The notes under the pieces are model-generated. The model was given only the letters and a program-made list of their open reading frames with translations, made no database searches and was not told where the DNA came from. 64,000 bases of DNA from Vibrio penaeicida. GTDB taxonomy: Bacteria; Pseudomonadota; Gammaproteobacteria; Enterobacterales; Vibrionaceae. Shown one piece after another: positions 25,330 to 34,160 of this stretch. The stretch is from the NCBI RefSeq assembly GCF_002933855.1, contig NZ_BFAQ01000035.1, forward strand, positions 1 through 64,000, in the 5' to 3' direction. The translations under genes and the position numbers were made by a program. Position 1 is the first letter of the stretch. Each line of letters opens with the position of its first letter.

Positions 25330-26262
25330 ATGTCTGAGAAAAAATTTCGGCTTGTAACCCGTAGTGACTTTGATGGATTGGTGTGTGCAGTGCTTTTGAA
25401 GAAGTTGGATTTAATTGACGAAATTAAATTCGTACACCCTAAAGACATGCAAGACGGGATTGTGGAAATATCAAGTAACGATATCGTAACTAACTTGCCT
25501 TATGTTCATAATGCACATTTGGTGTTTGATCACCATTTGTCGGAAACCATCAGAAATACTGGTGATAGACCAAACCATATTATTGATCCAAATGCGCCAT
25601 CTGCCGCGCGCGTAGTTTGGGAGCATTATGGTGGTGAAAAGGTATTCCCTGCATCATGGAATGACATGATGGTTGCCGTTGACAAAGGTGATTCCGCGCA
25701 ATTCACGCGCGATGAAGTGATTGATGCTCAAGGGTGGAATTTGCTCAATTTCTTAATGGATGCGCGTACTGGTCTTGGTCGGTTCCGTGAGTTTAGGATC
25801 TCAAACTACAACTTAATGATGGATCTGATCGATTATTGCAAGAATCACACAATCGAAGAGATACTTGCTTTGCCTGATGTGAGTGAGCGTATTGATCTCT
25901 ATCGTGAGCACAATGTTAAGTTTCAAGAGCAGATCCAGCGATGCGCTACGGTTCACGAGAATTTGATTTTGCTCGATCTCACCAATGAAGATGTGATTTT
26001 CGCAGGAAACCGATTCCTCATTTATGCCTTGTATCCACAGTGTAATATTTCAATTCATAAAATGTGGGGCTTCCAGAAGCAGAACATCGTTTTTGCTACA
26101 GGAAAATCTATCTTCGATCGCGGCTCTAAAACGAACGTTGGCGAGTTGATGCTTAAGTATGGTGGTGGTGGGCACCAAGCGGCGGGTACATGCCAGATCG
26201 CGGTTAATAGTGCTGAATCTGTCGAGAAAGAGCTTATTGCAACCATCAATGCTGATGGCTAG
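25330..26262 (+). CDS. DHH-family phosphoesterase
   Basis: A 310-residue cytoplasmic protein. The DHH domain is at about 5-140 with TRSDFDGLVCAVLL (metal-binding D), VFDHHLSE and ARVVWEHYGG. The C-terminal DHHA1 domain ends in KYGGGGHQAAGTCQI. Homologues are often named exopolyphosphatase, but the family also includes nanoRNases and nucleotide phosphodiesterases, so the substrate is unproven. It is a single gene with an intrinsic terminator 40 bases downstream. Confidence 0.85.
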   Translation: MSEKKFRLVTRSDFDGLVCAVLLKKLDLIDEIKFVHPKDMQDGIVEISSNDIVTNLPYVHNAHLVFDHHLSETIRNTGDRPNHIIDPNAPSAARVVWEHYGGEKVFPASWNDMMVAVDKGDSAQFTRDEVIDAQGWNLLNFLMDARTGLGRFREFRISNYNLMMDLIDYCKNHTIEEILALPDVSERIDLYREHNVKFQEQIQRCATVHENLILLDLTNEDVIFAGNRFLIYALYPQCNISIHKMWGFQKQNIVFATGKSIFDRGSKTNVGELMLKYGGGGHQAAGTCQIAVNSAESVEKELIATINADG

Positions 26263-26302
26263 CTCTTCGAATATCCAGTAAAACTCGATAACCAAAAACC
26301 AA

Positions 26303-26329
26303 AAAAGCTTTGCGTATGGCAAAGCTTTT
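26303..26329 (+). terminator. Terminator after the DHH gene
   Basis: AAAAGCTTTGC and GCAAAGCTTTT form a perfect 11-bp stem with a 5-base loop, followed by CTTTTT. Confidence 0.88.
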
Positions 26330-26384
26330 CTTTTTATTCTGCCACCGTTACACTCCGCGCTGAAGTCAATTAACCAGCGATAAT

Positions 26385-26903
26385 ATGAGACATTTAAGAA
26401 CAACCTGTCACCCTGATATCGATCATCTCGACGACAAAGTGATATTTAATAGAAATGCAGCGAGAGCCATAGTTTTACGTGGTGAAGATATTCTTATGCT
26501 CTATACCGAGAGGTATCACGACTACACCATTCCTGGTGGCGGTTTGGATGAAGGCGAAGACATTATTGCCGGAATGGTCCGAGAACTGGAAGAAGAAACT
26601 GGCGCTCAAAACATTCGTAACATCAAACCTTTTGGCATCTATGAAGAGTTTCGACCGTGGCATAAAGAAGATGCAGATGTCGTTCATATGATTTCATACT
26701 GTTATACCTGTAGAGTTGATGACCATCTTGGGAAAACAAATTATGAAGACTATGAAATTAAGAATGGGATGAAAGCGGTATGGATGAATATCCACGAAGC
26801 CATTGCACACAACGAACGTACAATGGCTGAAAGTGACAAAAAGGGCATGAGCATAGAGCGTGAAACTTATCTATTGCATCTAATCGCCAAGGAACTAATT
26901 TAA
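26385..26903 (+). CDS. NUDIX hydrolase
   Basis: A 172-residue protein with a complete NUDIX box, GGLDEGEDIIAGMV followed by RELEEETGA, at about residues 52-74; all metal-binding Glu residues are present. It should hydrolyse a nucleoside diphosphate linked to another moiety. The specificity cannot be read from the sequence. The ATG at 26385 follows closely on the DHH terminator with no obvious ribosome site. Confidence 0.88.
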   Translation: MRHLRTTCHPDIDHLDDKVIFNRNAARAIVLRGEDILMLYTERYHDYTIPGGGLDEGEDIIAGMVRELEEETGAQNIRNIKPFGIYEEFRPWHKEDADVVHMISYCYTCRVDDHLGKTNYEDYEIKNGMKAVWMNIHEAIAHNERTMAESDKKGMSIERETYLLHLIAKELI

Positions 26904-27250
26904 TCCTCTTTTTTAGTTAAATTCTAAGTTATCGAATTAGAATAACTCGTTTGTAGATCGCTATTCTTCTGAGATTTATCCATTCTGACACTCCAAGAAG
27001 CCACCTCCCTTACATAATAGTGAGGTGGATTTATTCATTCATTCATGTATTGCAAAAAGCCCATCTCTTTCTATTTATCCAAACCCTTAACACCTGACTT
27101 CTATACATGATTTGCTATCAGCTTTTCATAAAGTAACTCAAGGTTAACTAGGTGAATGGGGGCCTGTAAAAAAGATCAGATTTCAGTTGTCTCATATAAT
27201 AGTGATACTGTATATTTAAACAGTACCTAGTGATTTACTAAGGAATCAGC
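26904..27250. other. Gap with a hairpin and an SOS-type promoter
   Basis: A 347-base gap. CCACCTC/GAGGTGG (27001-27007 and 27022-27028) is a weak hairpin after the NUDIX gene. The right end carries a -10 box and a LexA box for the next gene. Nothing else is recognised. Confidence 0.5.
27195..27225 (+). promoter_or_regulatory. LexA (SOS) box overlapping a promoter
   Basis: TATAAT (27195-27200) is a perfect -10 box. Six bases later TACTGTATATTTAAACAGTA (27206-27225) matches the gammaproteobacterial LexA consensus TACTGTN8ACAGTA at every fixed position. It lies over the expected transcription start, 25 bases before the ATG of the membrane protein gene. No good -35 is visible. Confidence 0.85.
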
Positions 27251-27730
27251 ATGATTGGATCAAAATTCGGCAAAGATAGATTGATTTATCGCCATTTCTA
27301 CGAGGTCGTTAGCGTGGCGGTAGGCATTTCATTGTTCAGTTATACAATGGTGCTTACAGAAATACTCAACGGCTCATCGCTGAACTTTCTACTTGCTGCT
27401 GCATTATTTGCAATTTGGACGGTTATCTTTGCTATTCAGTTTTTGCCTAATCGACGTGTCTTAAGCACTATGGTGTGGTTAGACGATTTCATCTATTTGG
27501 TTTGCCGCTCTTTGGTCCTGTCAGTCGCTTTGTACCTATTTACCTTGATCATCACCTTATCACTTACGTTGTATGGCAGTTTCGAATCGAATATAGAGAA
27601 ACAGATATTACCTTTGTTCATGGCTGCAGGGTTGTTAGTTATTTCTTTACTCGGTATGAAATTAACTTTTCGTAAACCTCGTCTTCATTCCAAAGCAAGA
27701 TTCGACCATATGTTAAGAGCAATGAAATAG
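27251..27730 (+). CDS. Predicted SOS-regulated four-helix membrane protein
   Basis: A 159-residue protein with four hydrophobic segments (about 18-38, 44-64, 80-105 and 118-136) and a basic C-terminus (RKPRLHSKARF). No family is recognised. AAGGA lies 8 bases before the ATG. The near-consensus LexA box directly upstream implies induction by DNA damage. By analogy, small SOS membrane proteins act in division arrest or as toxins, but that is inference. A hairpin separates it from the PPC gene. Confidence 0.8.
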   Translation: MIGSKFGKDRLIYRHFYEVVSVAVGISLFSYTMVLTEILNGSSLNFLLAAALFAIWTVIFAIQFLPNRRVLSTMVWLDDFIYLVCRSLVLSVALYLFTLIITLSLTLYGSFESNIEKQILPLFMAAGLLVISLLGMKLTFRKPRLHSKARFDHMLRAMK

Positions 27731-27742
27731 GGATAGCTCTAA

Positions 27743-27778
27743 CTTATACCTAGCAACGAGAACGGGATTGGGTATAAG
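27743..27778 (+). terminator. Hairpin between the membrane protein and PPC genes
   Basis: CTTATACC and GGTATAAG pair with a 20-base loop, and TCCTTTTTT follows within a few bases. It is a weak intrinsic terminator. The arm sequence recalls the ends of the MITE-like element at 24894. Confidence 0.45.
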
Positions 27779-27810
27779 CTTCCTTTTTTACTAAAAGGTA
27801 CTGAGCTTCT

Positions 27811-28215
27811 ATGAATCAACTTACCCCTCTCGCATTTCGGTTTCAAAAAAGGGCGGACTTAAAAGATGCTATTGAATCTGTTGTGGTAGAAAACAGCATT
27901 CAAGCGGGTTCTATTGCATCGTGTGTTGGAAGCTTATCCAGTTTGCATATACGGTTAGCAGGAGCGCAAGAGTATTTAAAGTTGGAAGAGCCTTTAGAAA
28001 TAGTCTCTATTATGGGGACGTTAACTTATTCCCACCAACACATACATATTTCTGTTGCCAATCGAAAGGGAGAGGTGATTGGTGGGCATCTGATGTCAGG
28101 TTCAATCATTGATACTACTGCAGAACTGATTGTTCATAGTTACAGTAATCTGGTTTTCACACGAGAGCCCGACGAGAACACCGGCTTTACTGAGCTTGTA
28201 ATAAAAATGAATTAG
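27811..28215 (+). CDS. PPC/DUF296-domain protein
   Basis: A 134-residue, single-domain PPC (DUF296) protein of the bacterial type. GSIASCVGSLSSLHIRLA, SIMGTLTYSHQHIHISVANRKGEVIGGHL (in parts) and ELIVHSYSNLVFTRE are typical, and the HxHxH-like histidines (HQHIH, GGH) can bind a metal. There is no AT-hook, so DNA binding is not implied. AAGGT lies 10 bases upstream of the ATG. Confidence 0.87.
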   Translation: MNQLTPLAFRFQKRADLKDAIESVVVENSIQAGSIASCVGSLSSLHIRLAGAQEYLKLEEPLEIVSIMGTLTYSHQHIHISVANRKGEVIGGHLMSGSIIDTTAELIVHSYSNLVFTREPDENTGFTELVIKMN

Positions 28216-28271
28216 CCGTAAAGCGGTGTTTAGGGCTATGCTGTTTGTGTAATTTCCAGTTCAAATCGAGT

Positions 28272-28970
28272 TCAATCCTCGCAAGGGGATACTTTCTCAA
28301 ACTTTATGATTTTTCCATCGCTATAGAATGACTCAAAGTGTGCAGTTTGAACGACCCTTTGAATGAGTTTTGGAGAAAACAGGGCGAAGCAAATCTGTTT
28401 ATCTTTTTCTGACCTTACCGAGTAATATTGAAGGCCTTCCCTGCCGGCTAGTTTTAGCTCTCTAGCTAGCTGTTGGCTGGCTCCATAACTATTGGGGTCG
28501 TAGATCGGGTTATCTAAGCTTACGGATGTCAGGTCATGTAAGTTTGCGGAAAATAAACACTCTAATCCGCGGCAGGTAATCACATCAAAAGGGCAACTTT
28601 CGATATTGTTCATGTAACGAACTTGATGGTAGGAGACTTCTTCTATTGCGGTATCAACTTCTTGAGCACAGTAAAATGCGCCAAATTGGCTGTCATTAAA
28701 TCTTCCTCCATCACGACCCAAATGCACAAACGGCGCTAGTGCATAGCTGCAACCAGAAATCCCAAAAGGTATGTCGTTTAATGCGACCAAAGATAGATTT
28801 CCTACTTCGTTTTGTATTCGGGGGTTGGTTAGCTCCTGAATAGCGTATAAAGCAGCAAATTCATCCTCACTTGCTACGTCATCAAACAAAGTAATTGGTG
28901 GGTACTTAGAAGGAATGAGACGATACGCAATTTGGTCCTTGCACGATTTTACGGAATTATTCATTGCCAT
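28272..28970 (-). CDS. RES-domain toxin (NAD+-targeting type)
   Basis: A 232-residue RES-family protein. The Arg-Glu-Ser set is visible: R in QIAYRL (about 17), GGRFN (about 88-92), the Glu region FYCAQEVDTAIEEVSYH (about 99-115) and S in YYSVRS (about 180). Characterised RES toxins (MbcT, ParT, Res) degrade NAD+ or ADP-ribosylate metabolic enzymes. It overlaps the antitoxin stop by 10 bases and is translationally coupled to it. The start may be the ATG at 28964 instead. Confidence 0.9.
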   Translation of the reverse strand: MAMNNSVKSCKDQIAYRLIPSKYPPITLFDDVASEDEFAALYAIQELTNPRIQNEVGNLSLVALNDIPFGISGCSYALAPFVHLGRDGGRFNDSQFGAFYCAQEVDTAIEEVSYHQVRYMNNIESCPFDVITCRGLECLFSANLHDLTSVSLDNPIYDPNSYGASQQLARELKLAGREGLQYYSVRSEKDKQICFALFSPKLIQRVVQTAHFESFYSDGKIIKFEKVSPCED

Positions 28971-29380
28971 TGACCGCCTCGAAGAGCATTAATTCGGTGA
29001 TATACATCGTATAAAGAGCCGAAGTTACCTCCTTCGATAATCTCGATAGGGGAACGACCGTTAAAAAATTGATTGTTGTTTTTACGTGTCATGAATCCAT
29101 AAACAAGCTCAGGATTCGTGAAAACTGTTCTCAGCACCCCATGAATATTAAGAATAATACTGATCCGCTCTAAAAGATCATTACTTATACTGAGCGAACC
29201 CGGGCTCGCTTTGGCTTTAAAAAACTGGCTTTTTTTAAGCCCTAGAATCTGCATCATCTGGTTATTGGTCAAAGACCATTTTTCCAAAATACTCAATGCG
29301 GCTTTTAAGCCCGTTGAGCGTACTTCTTTATCTTCTGTAGATAAGCCGTTTGCAAATACAGCGTTAGTCGAATGAACCAT
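28961..29380 (-). CDS. Xre/MbcA/ParS-family antitoxin
   Basis: A 139-residue antitoxin of the Xre-like, DUF2384 type. A helix-turn-helix-like N-terminal part (ALSILEKWSLTNNQMMQILGLKKSQFF, read in parts, about 29-55) is followed by a C-terminal DUF2384 segment (NGRSPIEIIEGGNFGSLYDVYHRINALRGG, in parts, about 106-136). In this family the C-terminal tail blocks the RES active site. AAGGTGGG precedes the ATG, and a good promoter lies 48-75 bases upstream. It forms a type II pair with the RES gene. Confidence 0.9.
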   Translation of the reverse strand: MVHSTNAVFANGLSTEDKEVRSTGLKAALSILEKWSLTNNQMMQILGLKKSQFFKAKASPGSLSISNDLLERISIILNIHGVLRTVFTNPELVYGFMTRKNNNQFFNGRSPIEIIEGGNFGSLYDVYHRINALRGGQWQ

Positions 29381-29427
29381 AAACCCACCTTGATTCGTCT
29401 TAGCTCAACACTTAAACATAGTCCAAA

Positions 29428-29455
29428 AATATACCATTTCTGTAATAATGTCCAA
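29428..29455 (-). promoter_or_regulatory. Promoter of the toxin-antitoxin operon
   Basis: On the minus strand TTGGAC (29455-29450), a 16-base spacer and TATATT (29433-29428). A second TTGGAC lies just after the -10, so the pair may also mark antitoxin-binding repeats. Confidence 0.6.
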
Positions 29456-29828
29456 TTATAGACTGATTAATAGGGGGAAGATGTGTTTGTAGCAACAAAC
29501 CAAAAAATCACTGCATTAAAAGCGTCTCTCTTCAGTGTGAATCGTCTACTCCATTCCCCAAAATGAACTCAAATGACTGGGCATGAATGTTTGAAAAAAC
29601 GTCAAAATAGAGGCATTCAAATAAAATGCTTTGACTCTGATATTCGATGGTTGGTGTTTTAAAGAAACCTAAACTATCTTTTAAATGTGCGTTTCCTCCA
29701 TAGCTATTTAGACGGGATAACCGGCCAGATAGAGGTCTCCACTATTATATATTTCGCTCAGCCATAGCATGAATAATTAAAAAAACAAGGCTGATTTTCT
29801 AAATTTAAAAACGGTATTGGGTATTTAA
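29456..29828. other. A/T-rich gap upstream of the sensory operon
   Basis: About 370 bases with no credible gene. It must hold the promoter for the binding-protein gene. I see an imperfect CAGCC/GGCTG pair near 29761-29793 and an AACCGGCC segment near 29719, but no recognised operator or riboswitch. Confidence 0.4.
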
Positions 29829-31271
29829 ATGTGGAATTCTAGAGCAAAGCTACTGGCGACATTTTTTGCAATGTTAATTATAAGTCCTCTGAATTCGATA
29901 GCCGAAGAAAAACAGAAAACGGTCGCTATAATTACCGTTGATTTTCAATCAAATACAATGCTCCGGTTCGGTAATTCTTTTTCCTTACGAGCCAAGGAGT
30001 ATGGTTGGAATGTGATTAAAGCCGAAATTTTTGGAGATTATAGTAAAGCCGATGATTACTTTGACGATTTTGTCGATCGTGACGTAGATGCAATATTTAA
30101 TGATATGCTCGATCCTAATCTAATTGAATCTGCACTTTTGAAAGCAAAAAATGCAGGTATTCCGGTAATAAATGGAGATGCAGGATTCCACAAGAACGTA
30201 GTAACAAATATAACGTCGAATAATTATTTTTTATCAGCTAGGATCACCAAATTTTTGTTTGATAAAATGCTCGTCGATGGCAAAAAGGAATTACTGGCTG
30301 TTACTTGGTTAGATCATCACGGTATTAGAAAAAGAACGGACATAATGGAAGCGATATTGGCCGAATATCCTGATATCAAGTTGGTAAAAATGCACCACAC
30401 GAGCATACCTGGACAAGTTCAGGACTCAAGAAATTTTGTGTCGGATTATCTTAAAAATAATCCTGATTTCGACGGCGCGGTTTGGGCTGCATGGGATGAG
30501 CCCGCAGCAGGAGCAACGCAAGCCATATTAAATGCAAAGAAAGGGAACAGCGTATACACCACAGGTATTGATGGAAACAAATGGACATTTGATATGATCA
30601 GGCAAAGACCTCCTTTTCTGGCAACAGAATCTCAGAATTTCGAGATGATGGGAAGACAGGTGGCAGATTGCATGAATGACATATTTAACAAGGACAGTGC
30701 AACCGAGAAAGTTTATTGTGGTGATGTCGTACCTTATAACTTGTATATACCAACCATTTTGGTAACCCAAGAAAACCTTCCACAGGTTGGCAAATTTCCT
30801 TGGAGTGAAACCGGAGAATTCTCCCCAAAATATCTCCAATCCTCATCTTGGCCTACGATTAACAGCAACTGGGGAACAGATACAAATGATGGAGAAACAT
30901 TGAATGATTACACTCTATCAGCACTAATCACACCATTGCTGTTTGATAAAATGACAAAAAACAGTAAGACAGATTTATTGGTTATTACATCAGACGACAA
31001 TCTAGCTTCTAGAAGAAGAACAAGGATAATGGATGGTGTGTTAAAAACCTACAGCAATCTTGACCTTATGGGACGAAGCCAAGTTACTATTTCGGAAAAA
31101 TCGGTACAAGAAGCACAAGCATCAGTAGAAGAATTTTTGAAGAAAAATCCTGATTTTGAAGGGGCAATCTGGTCTTCAGTGGATGTGCTGAATGAAGGCG
31201 CTATAAAGGCAATTGCAAACCTAGGAAAAGAAGAACGTATATACACGCTGCTTGATGTTGGAAAATTTTGA
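29829..31271 (+). CDS. Periplasmic sugar-type binding protein with partial internal duplication
   Basis: A 480-residue protein. A signal peptide (1 to about 25) is followed by a type I periplasmic binding-protein core at about 30-315 (TVAIITVDFQ, GIPVINGDAG, WAAWDEPAAGATQAI, TTGIDG). Residues about 360-476 repeat residues 132-248: LFDKM, the RxRTDIMxAIL-like helix, and KNPDFxGAxW each occur twice. The second copy stops before the end of the lobe. It resembles LuxP/TorT-type partners of sensor kinases more than a transporter component, since no ABC genes are nearby and a hybrid kinase follows 86 bases later. Confidence 0.8.
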   Translation: MWNSRAKLLATFFAMLIISPLNSIAEEKQKTVAIITVDFQSNTMLRFGNSFSLRAKEYGWNVIKAEIFGDYSKADDYFDDFVDRDVDAIFNDMLDPNLIESALLKAKNAGIPVINGDAGFHKNVVTNITSNNYFLSARITKFLFDKMLVDGKKELLAVTWLDHHGIRKRTDIMEAILAEYPDIKLVKMHHTSIPGQVQDSRNFVSDYLKNNPDFDGAVWAAWDEPAAGATQAILNAKKGNSVYTTGIDGNKWTFDMIRQRPPFLATESQNFEMMGRQVADCMNDIFNKDSATEKVYCGDVVPYNLYIPTILVTQENLPQVGKFPWSETGEFSPKYLQSSSWPTINSNWGTDTNDGETLNDYTLSALITPLLFDKMTKNSKTDLLVITSDDNLASRRRTRIMDGVLKTYSNLDLMGRSQVTISEKSVQEAQASVEEFLKKNPDFEGAIWSSVDVLNEGAIKAIANLGKEERIYTLLDVGKF

Positions 31272-31357
31272 TATGTATTACGGTTATAACGAGGTGCGTA
31301 GGTAAATATACGCATCTATTTCATTTGCATAGTCCCACTAGCTAAGCAGAATATAAA

Positions 31358-34036
31358 ATGATAAAAAATTCCAATTTATTCAACAGCATTCGTAGCAAAC
31401 TTGGAATCCCTCTTCTAATCGTATTCATTATTATTAGCACCATTTTAGGTGTGTTTAATTATTACCAGTCAGAAAAAGAACTAGAAAGACAAGTTGAAGA
31501 GAAAATGGACGCAACTTTAACCCGAATGTCGTTGGGGTTAGGGAAGTTACTCTATAACATTTATAGTGATCAGGTATATCAAATCATTATATCTGAAATG
31601 AATGATAAAGAGTTTCATTCAATACTTATTAAAGATTCAACCAACACCTACGTGACACACGGCCAGACTAGAGATGAAAACTGGAACCTAGTCGGTCTAA
31701 ACGAAGACTTTCAGGACATCAACGAAAACCTCTATTATAGGGAAGAAAATATTCTATTTAATTCAGTGGGTTCAGGTAACTCTGCTGATGATGAAATAAT
31801 TGGCGTTGCAAAAGTCTATATTACAAAGGATTTCCTAAGAGAGAAATTAACTGAATTAATAATAAATACTATAGTAGAAAGCGTTGTACTATTTACAGTG
31901 CTATATACTGCTATTTATATGATTCTTATGATTGTCGTCATTAATCCTTTACAAAATCTTAAAGTATCTTCAGACGAGTTGGCCAAAGGGAATTTATCCT
32001 GCGACATAGAAAAGGAAAGAAAGGATGAAATTGGAAGTTTAGCCAATAGCTTTGCGATTATGCGAGATTCGATTCGTAAGAAAATATCCGATTTAAATAC
32101 CTTAAACACAACGGGAGAAGAACTTTCTGAAATTATTTCGATAGATAACCGTGATCAATCCGAAATTTATATATTAACCATCATTAAAAACGTTCTTATG
32201 GATTATCTTCGGCTGGACTCTTGTGAGATTTATCTATGGAATGATGCAAGACAGCAGGCTTACAAAGGTTCTGACGAAGTTCATAGCATTGACGATTTAC
32301 CATTAAAATCAATCAATCAAAAACAAACAGAATTCGCAGAGAACAATTCGGATCTGAGATGCTGCATACCCATGATTCATGAACAGAAAGTCATCGCCGT
32401 CTTCGATACTAGAGGCAAGGTTGGAAGTGTGCAGCGTCAGTATGTCGGAAATGAATTTGTTTCGACACTTTTTAGAATGGGGACTACTGCGATTTTGAGA
32501 ATGACAATGCTGGCCGATATCAAACGGTTAAACCAAGATTTGGAAATGCGTGTAAAAGAACGCACTGAAGAACTTTCGGTGGCACAGTTGCAGTCTGAAG
32601 AAGCCCGCAAAAAGGCAGAAAGTTCCAAAGACGAAGCAGAACGGGCTAATCAGGCGAAAAGTCAGTTCTTATCAAACATGTCACATGAGTTGAGAACACC
32701 ACTAAACGCAGTGCTGGGCTTTTCTGAAATGCTAAAGTCGCAGATGCACGACACTAAAAGCATTGGCTATTTAACAGCAATTAGCAGTGCAGGTAACACT
32801 TTGCTTGCCTTGATCAATTCAGTTCTCGATCTTGCTAAAATTGAATCGGGCAAGATGGAACTGGAGTATAACCCCACTTCGCTCAAGCAGCTCTTAAATG
32901 AGTTACACAGTTTTTTCTACAAGCAGGCTAGTGAGCGAGATATCCTTTTTGAAATCCAATCCAATGATGAATTAGAAGCTTGTGTATTACTGGACACATT
33001 AAAACTTAAACAAGTATTGATAAACCTTTGTAGCAATGCCGTTAAATTTACACGCGATGGAAGTGTCAAAGTTAGCATAAGGACAACGCCCTCAAGTGTT
33101 GATGGAAGGGTCGATATCTTCATCGATGTTATCGATACAGGGAAGGGAATTCCAAAATCACAGCAGCAGCGTATATTTCATGCCTTTGAACAAATTTCAG
33201 GTCAAAAAAGTTCTGAATACGGTGGCACAGGTCTTGGGCTAGCCATTACTTTAGAAATTGTCCATTTAATGGGTGGGGAAATCAATGTCGTGAGTGAAGG
33301 TGAAAATATGGGCTCACGTTTTAGCATTATGATACCCGGCGTTGAGAAATGTGATACACAACTGCCTGACATTATTAATGAAAGCCCTCAAGTTTCCTTC
33401 GAAAAAATCGAATTTGAACCAGCCAAAATTATGATCGTCGATGATATACCATACAACAGAAGCCTTATATCGAGTTACTTGTCCGATTGGTCTTTCGACA
33501 TAATGGAAGCCGAAAATGGGAAAGACGCACTAGAAAAAATACATGGTTTCAAACCAGACTTAATTCTTACAGATTTAAAAATGCCTGTTATCGATGGGCA
33601 AGAGCTATGCGTTAAACTCAGAGAAGATTTGGGACCTAATTGCATGCCGTTAGTTATGGTTACAGCCTCCGCAATGGTCGACGAACAACAAGAATTACTC
33701 AAAGTATGTAACGACCTACTGACTAAACCTTTGGCAAAGCAAACACTAATCAAAAGTTTGATTAACTATTTAGAACATTCAGTTATTGAAACGAATTCAA
33801 ATTATGATGAAGTAAAAGATGAAGCAGAATCGCAAGAAATTAATTTAAAATCACTATCTCCAGAGCAAAACAACTCACTAATTGAGCTTATAGAGATGGG
33901 AGACACGAAAAGTGCGAAAAAGTTATGCGAAGAAATGCCAGTCGAGTTAAGTAGTGAGTCTCAATGGATAATAGAAATGTTAGAAGATTTTGAGTTAGCA
34001 AATCTATTGTTGAAATTAAAGGCTAAAGATAAATGA
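31358..34036 (+). CDS. Hybrid sensor histidine kinase
   Basis: An 892-residue inner-membrane protein. TM1 is at about 15-33, a periplasmic domain of about 140 residues comes next, then TM2 at 174-195 and HAMP at 196-245. A GAF-like region (260-385) and coiled coil (388-435) lead to HisKA with His443 in SNMSHELRTPLN. The ATPase domain (550-660) has N560 and GGTGLGLAI. The receiver (689-805) has Asp739 in LILTDLKMP and Lys790. The helical C-terminal tail (829-892) has no histidine, so it is not an Hpt domain. The periplasmic domain probably docks the upstream binding protein. Confidence 0.92.
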   Translation: MIKNSNLFNSIRSKLGIPLLIVFIIISTILGVFNYYQSEKELERQVEEKMDATLTRMSLGLGKLLYNIYSDQVYQIIISEMNDKEFHSILIKDSTNTYVTHGQTRDENWNLVGLNEDFQDINENLYYREENILFNSVGSGNSADDEIIGVAKVYITKDFLREKLTELIINTIVESVVLFTVLYTAIYMILMIVVINPLQNLKVSSDELAKGNLSCDIEKERKDEIGSLANSFAIMRDSIRKKISDLNTLNTTGEELSEIISIDNRDQSEIYILTIIKNVLMDYLRLDSCEIYLWNDARQQAYKGSDEVHSIDDLPLKSINQKQTEFAENNSDLRCCIPMIHEQKVIAVFDTRGKVGSVQRQYVGNEFVSTLFRMGTTAILRMTMLADIKRLNQDLEMRVKERTEELSVAQLQSEEARKKAESSKDEAERANQAKSQFLSNMSHELRTPLNAVLGFSEMLKSQMHDTKSIGYLTAISSAGNTLLALINSVLDLAKIESGKMELEYNPTSLKQLLNELHSFFYKQASERDILFEIQSNDELEACVLLDTLKLKQVLINLCSNAVKFTRDGSVKVSIRTTPSSVDGRVDIFIDVIDTGKGIPKSQQQRIFHAFEQISGQKSSEYGGTGLGLAITLEIVHLMGGEINVVSEGENMGSRFSIMIPGVEKCDTQLPDIINESPQVSFEKIEFEPAKIMIVDDIPYNRSLISSYLSDWSFDIMEAENGKDALEKIHGFKPDLILTDLKMPVIDGQELCVKLREDLGPNCMPLVMVTASAMVDEQQELLKVCNDLLTKPLAKQTLIKSLINYLEHSVIETNSNYDEVKDEAESQEINLKSLSPEQNNSLIELIEMGDTKSAKKLCEEMPVELSSESQWIIEMLEDFELANLLLKLKAKDK

Positions 34037-34160
34037 TTAGATGGAGGTGCTTTATTAGCAATGATTTTAAATGTTATAGAGCACTAGGAGTTGTAGTTAA
34101 TGAATTAAAGTATATAAGCGTTCGCGTGTTGTATATGCACTAAAAGTGGAGGAAGTTAAG

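Noticed and set aside
29719..29793. Possible riboswitch in the leader of the binding-protein gene
   Set aside because: Checked against the c-di-GMP (GEMM) pattern; the conserved core is absent and no stable multi-stem fold is visible.
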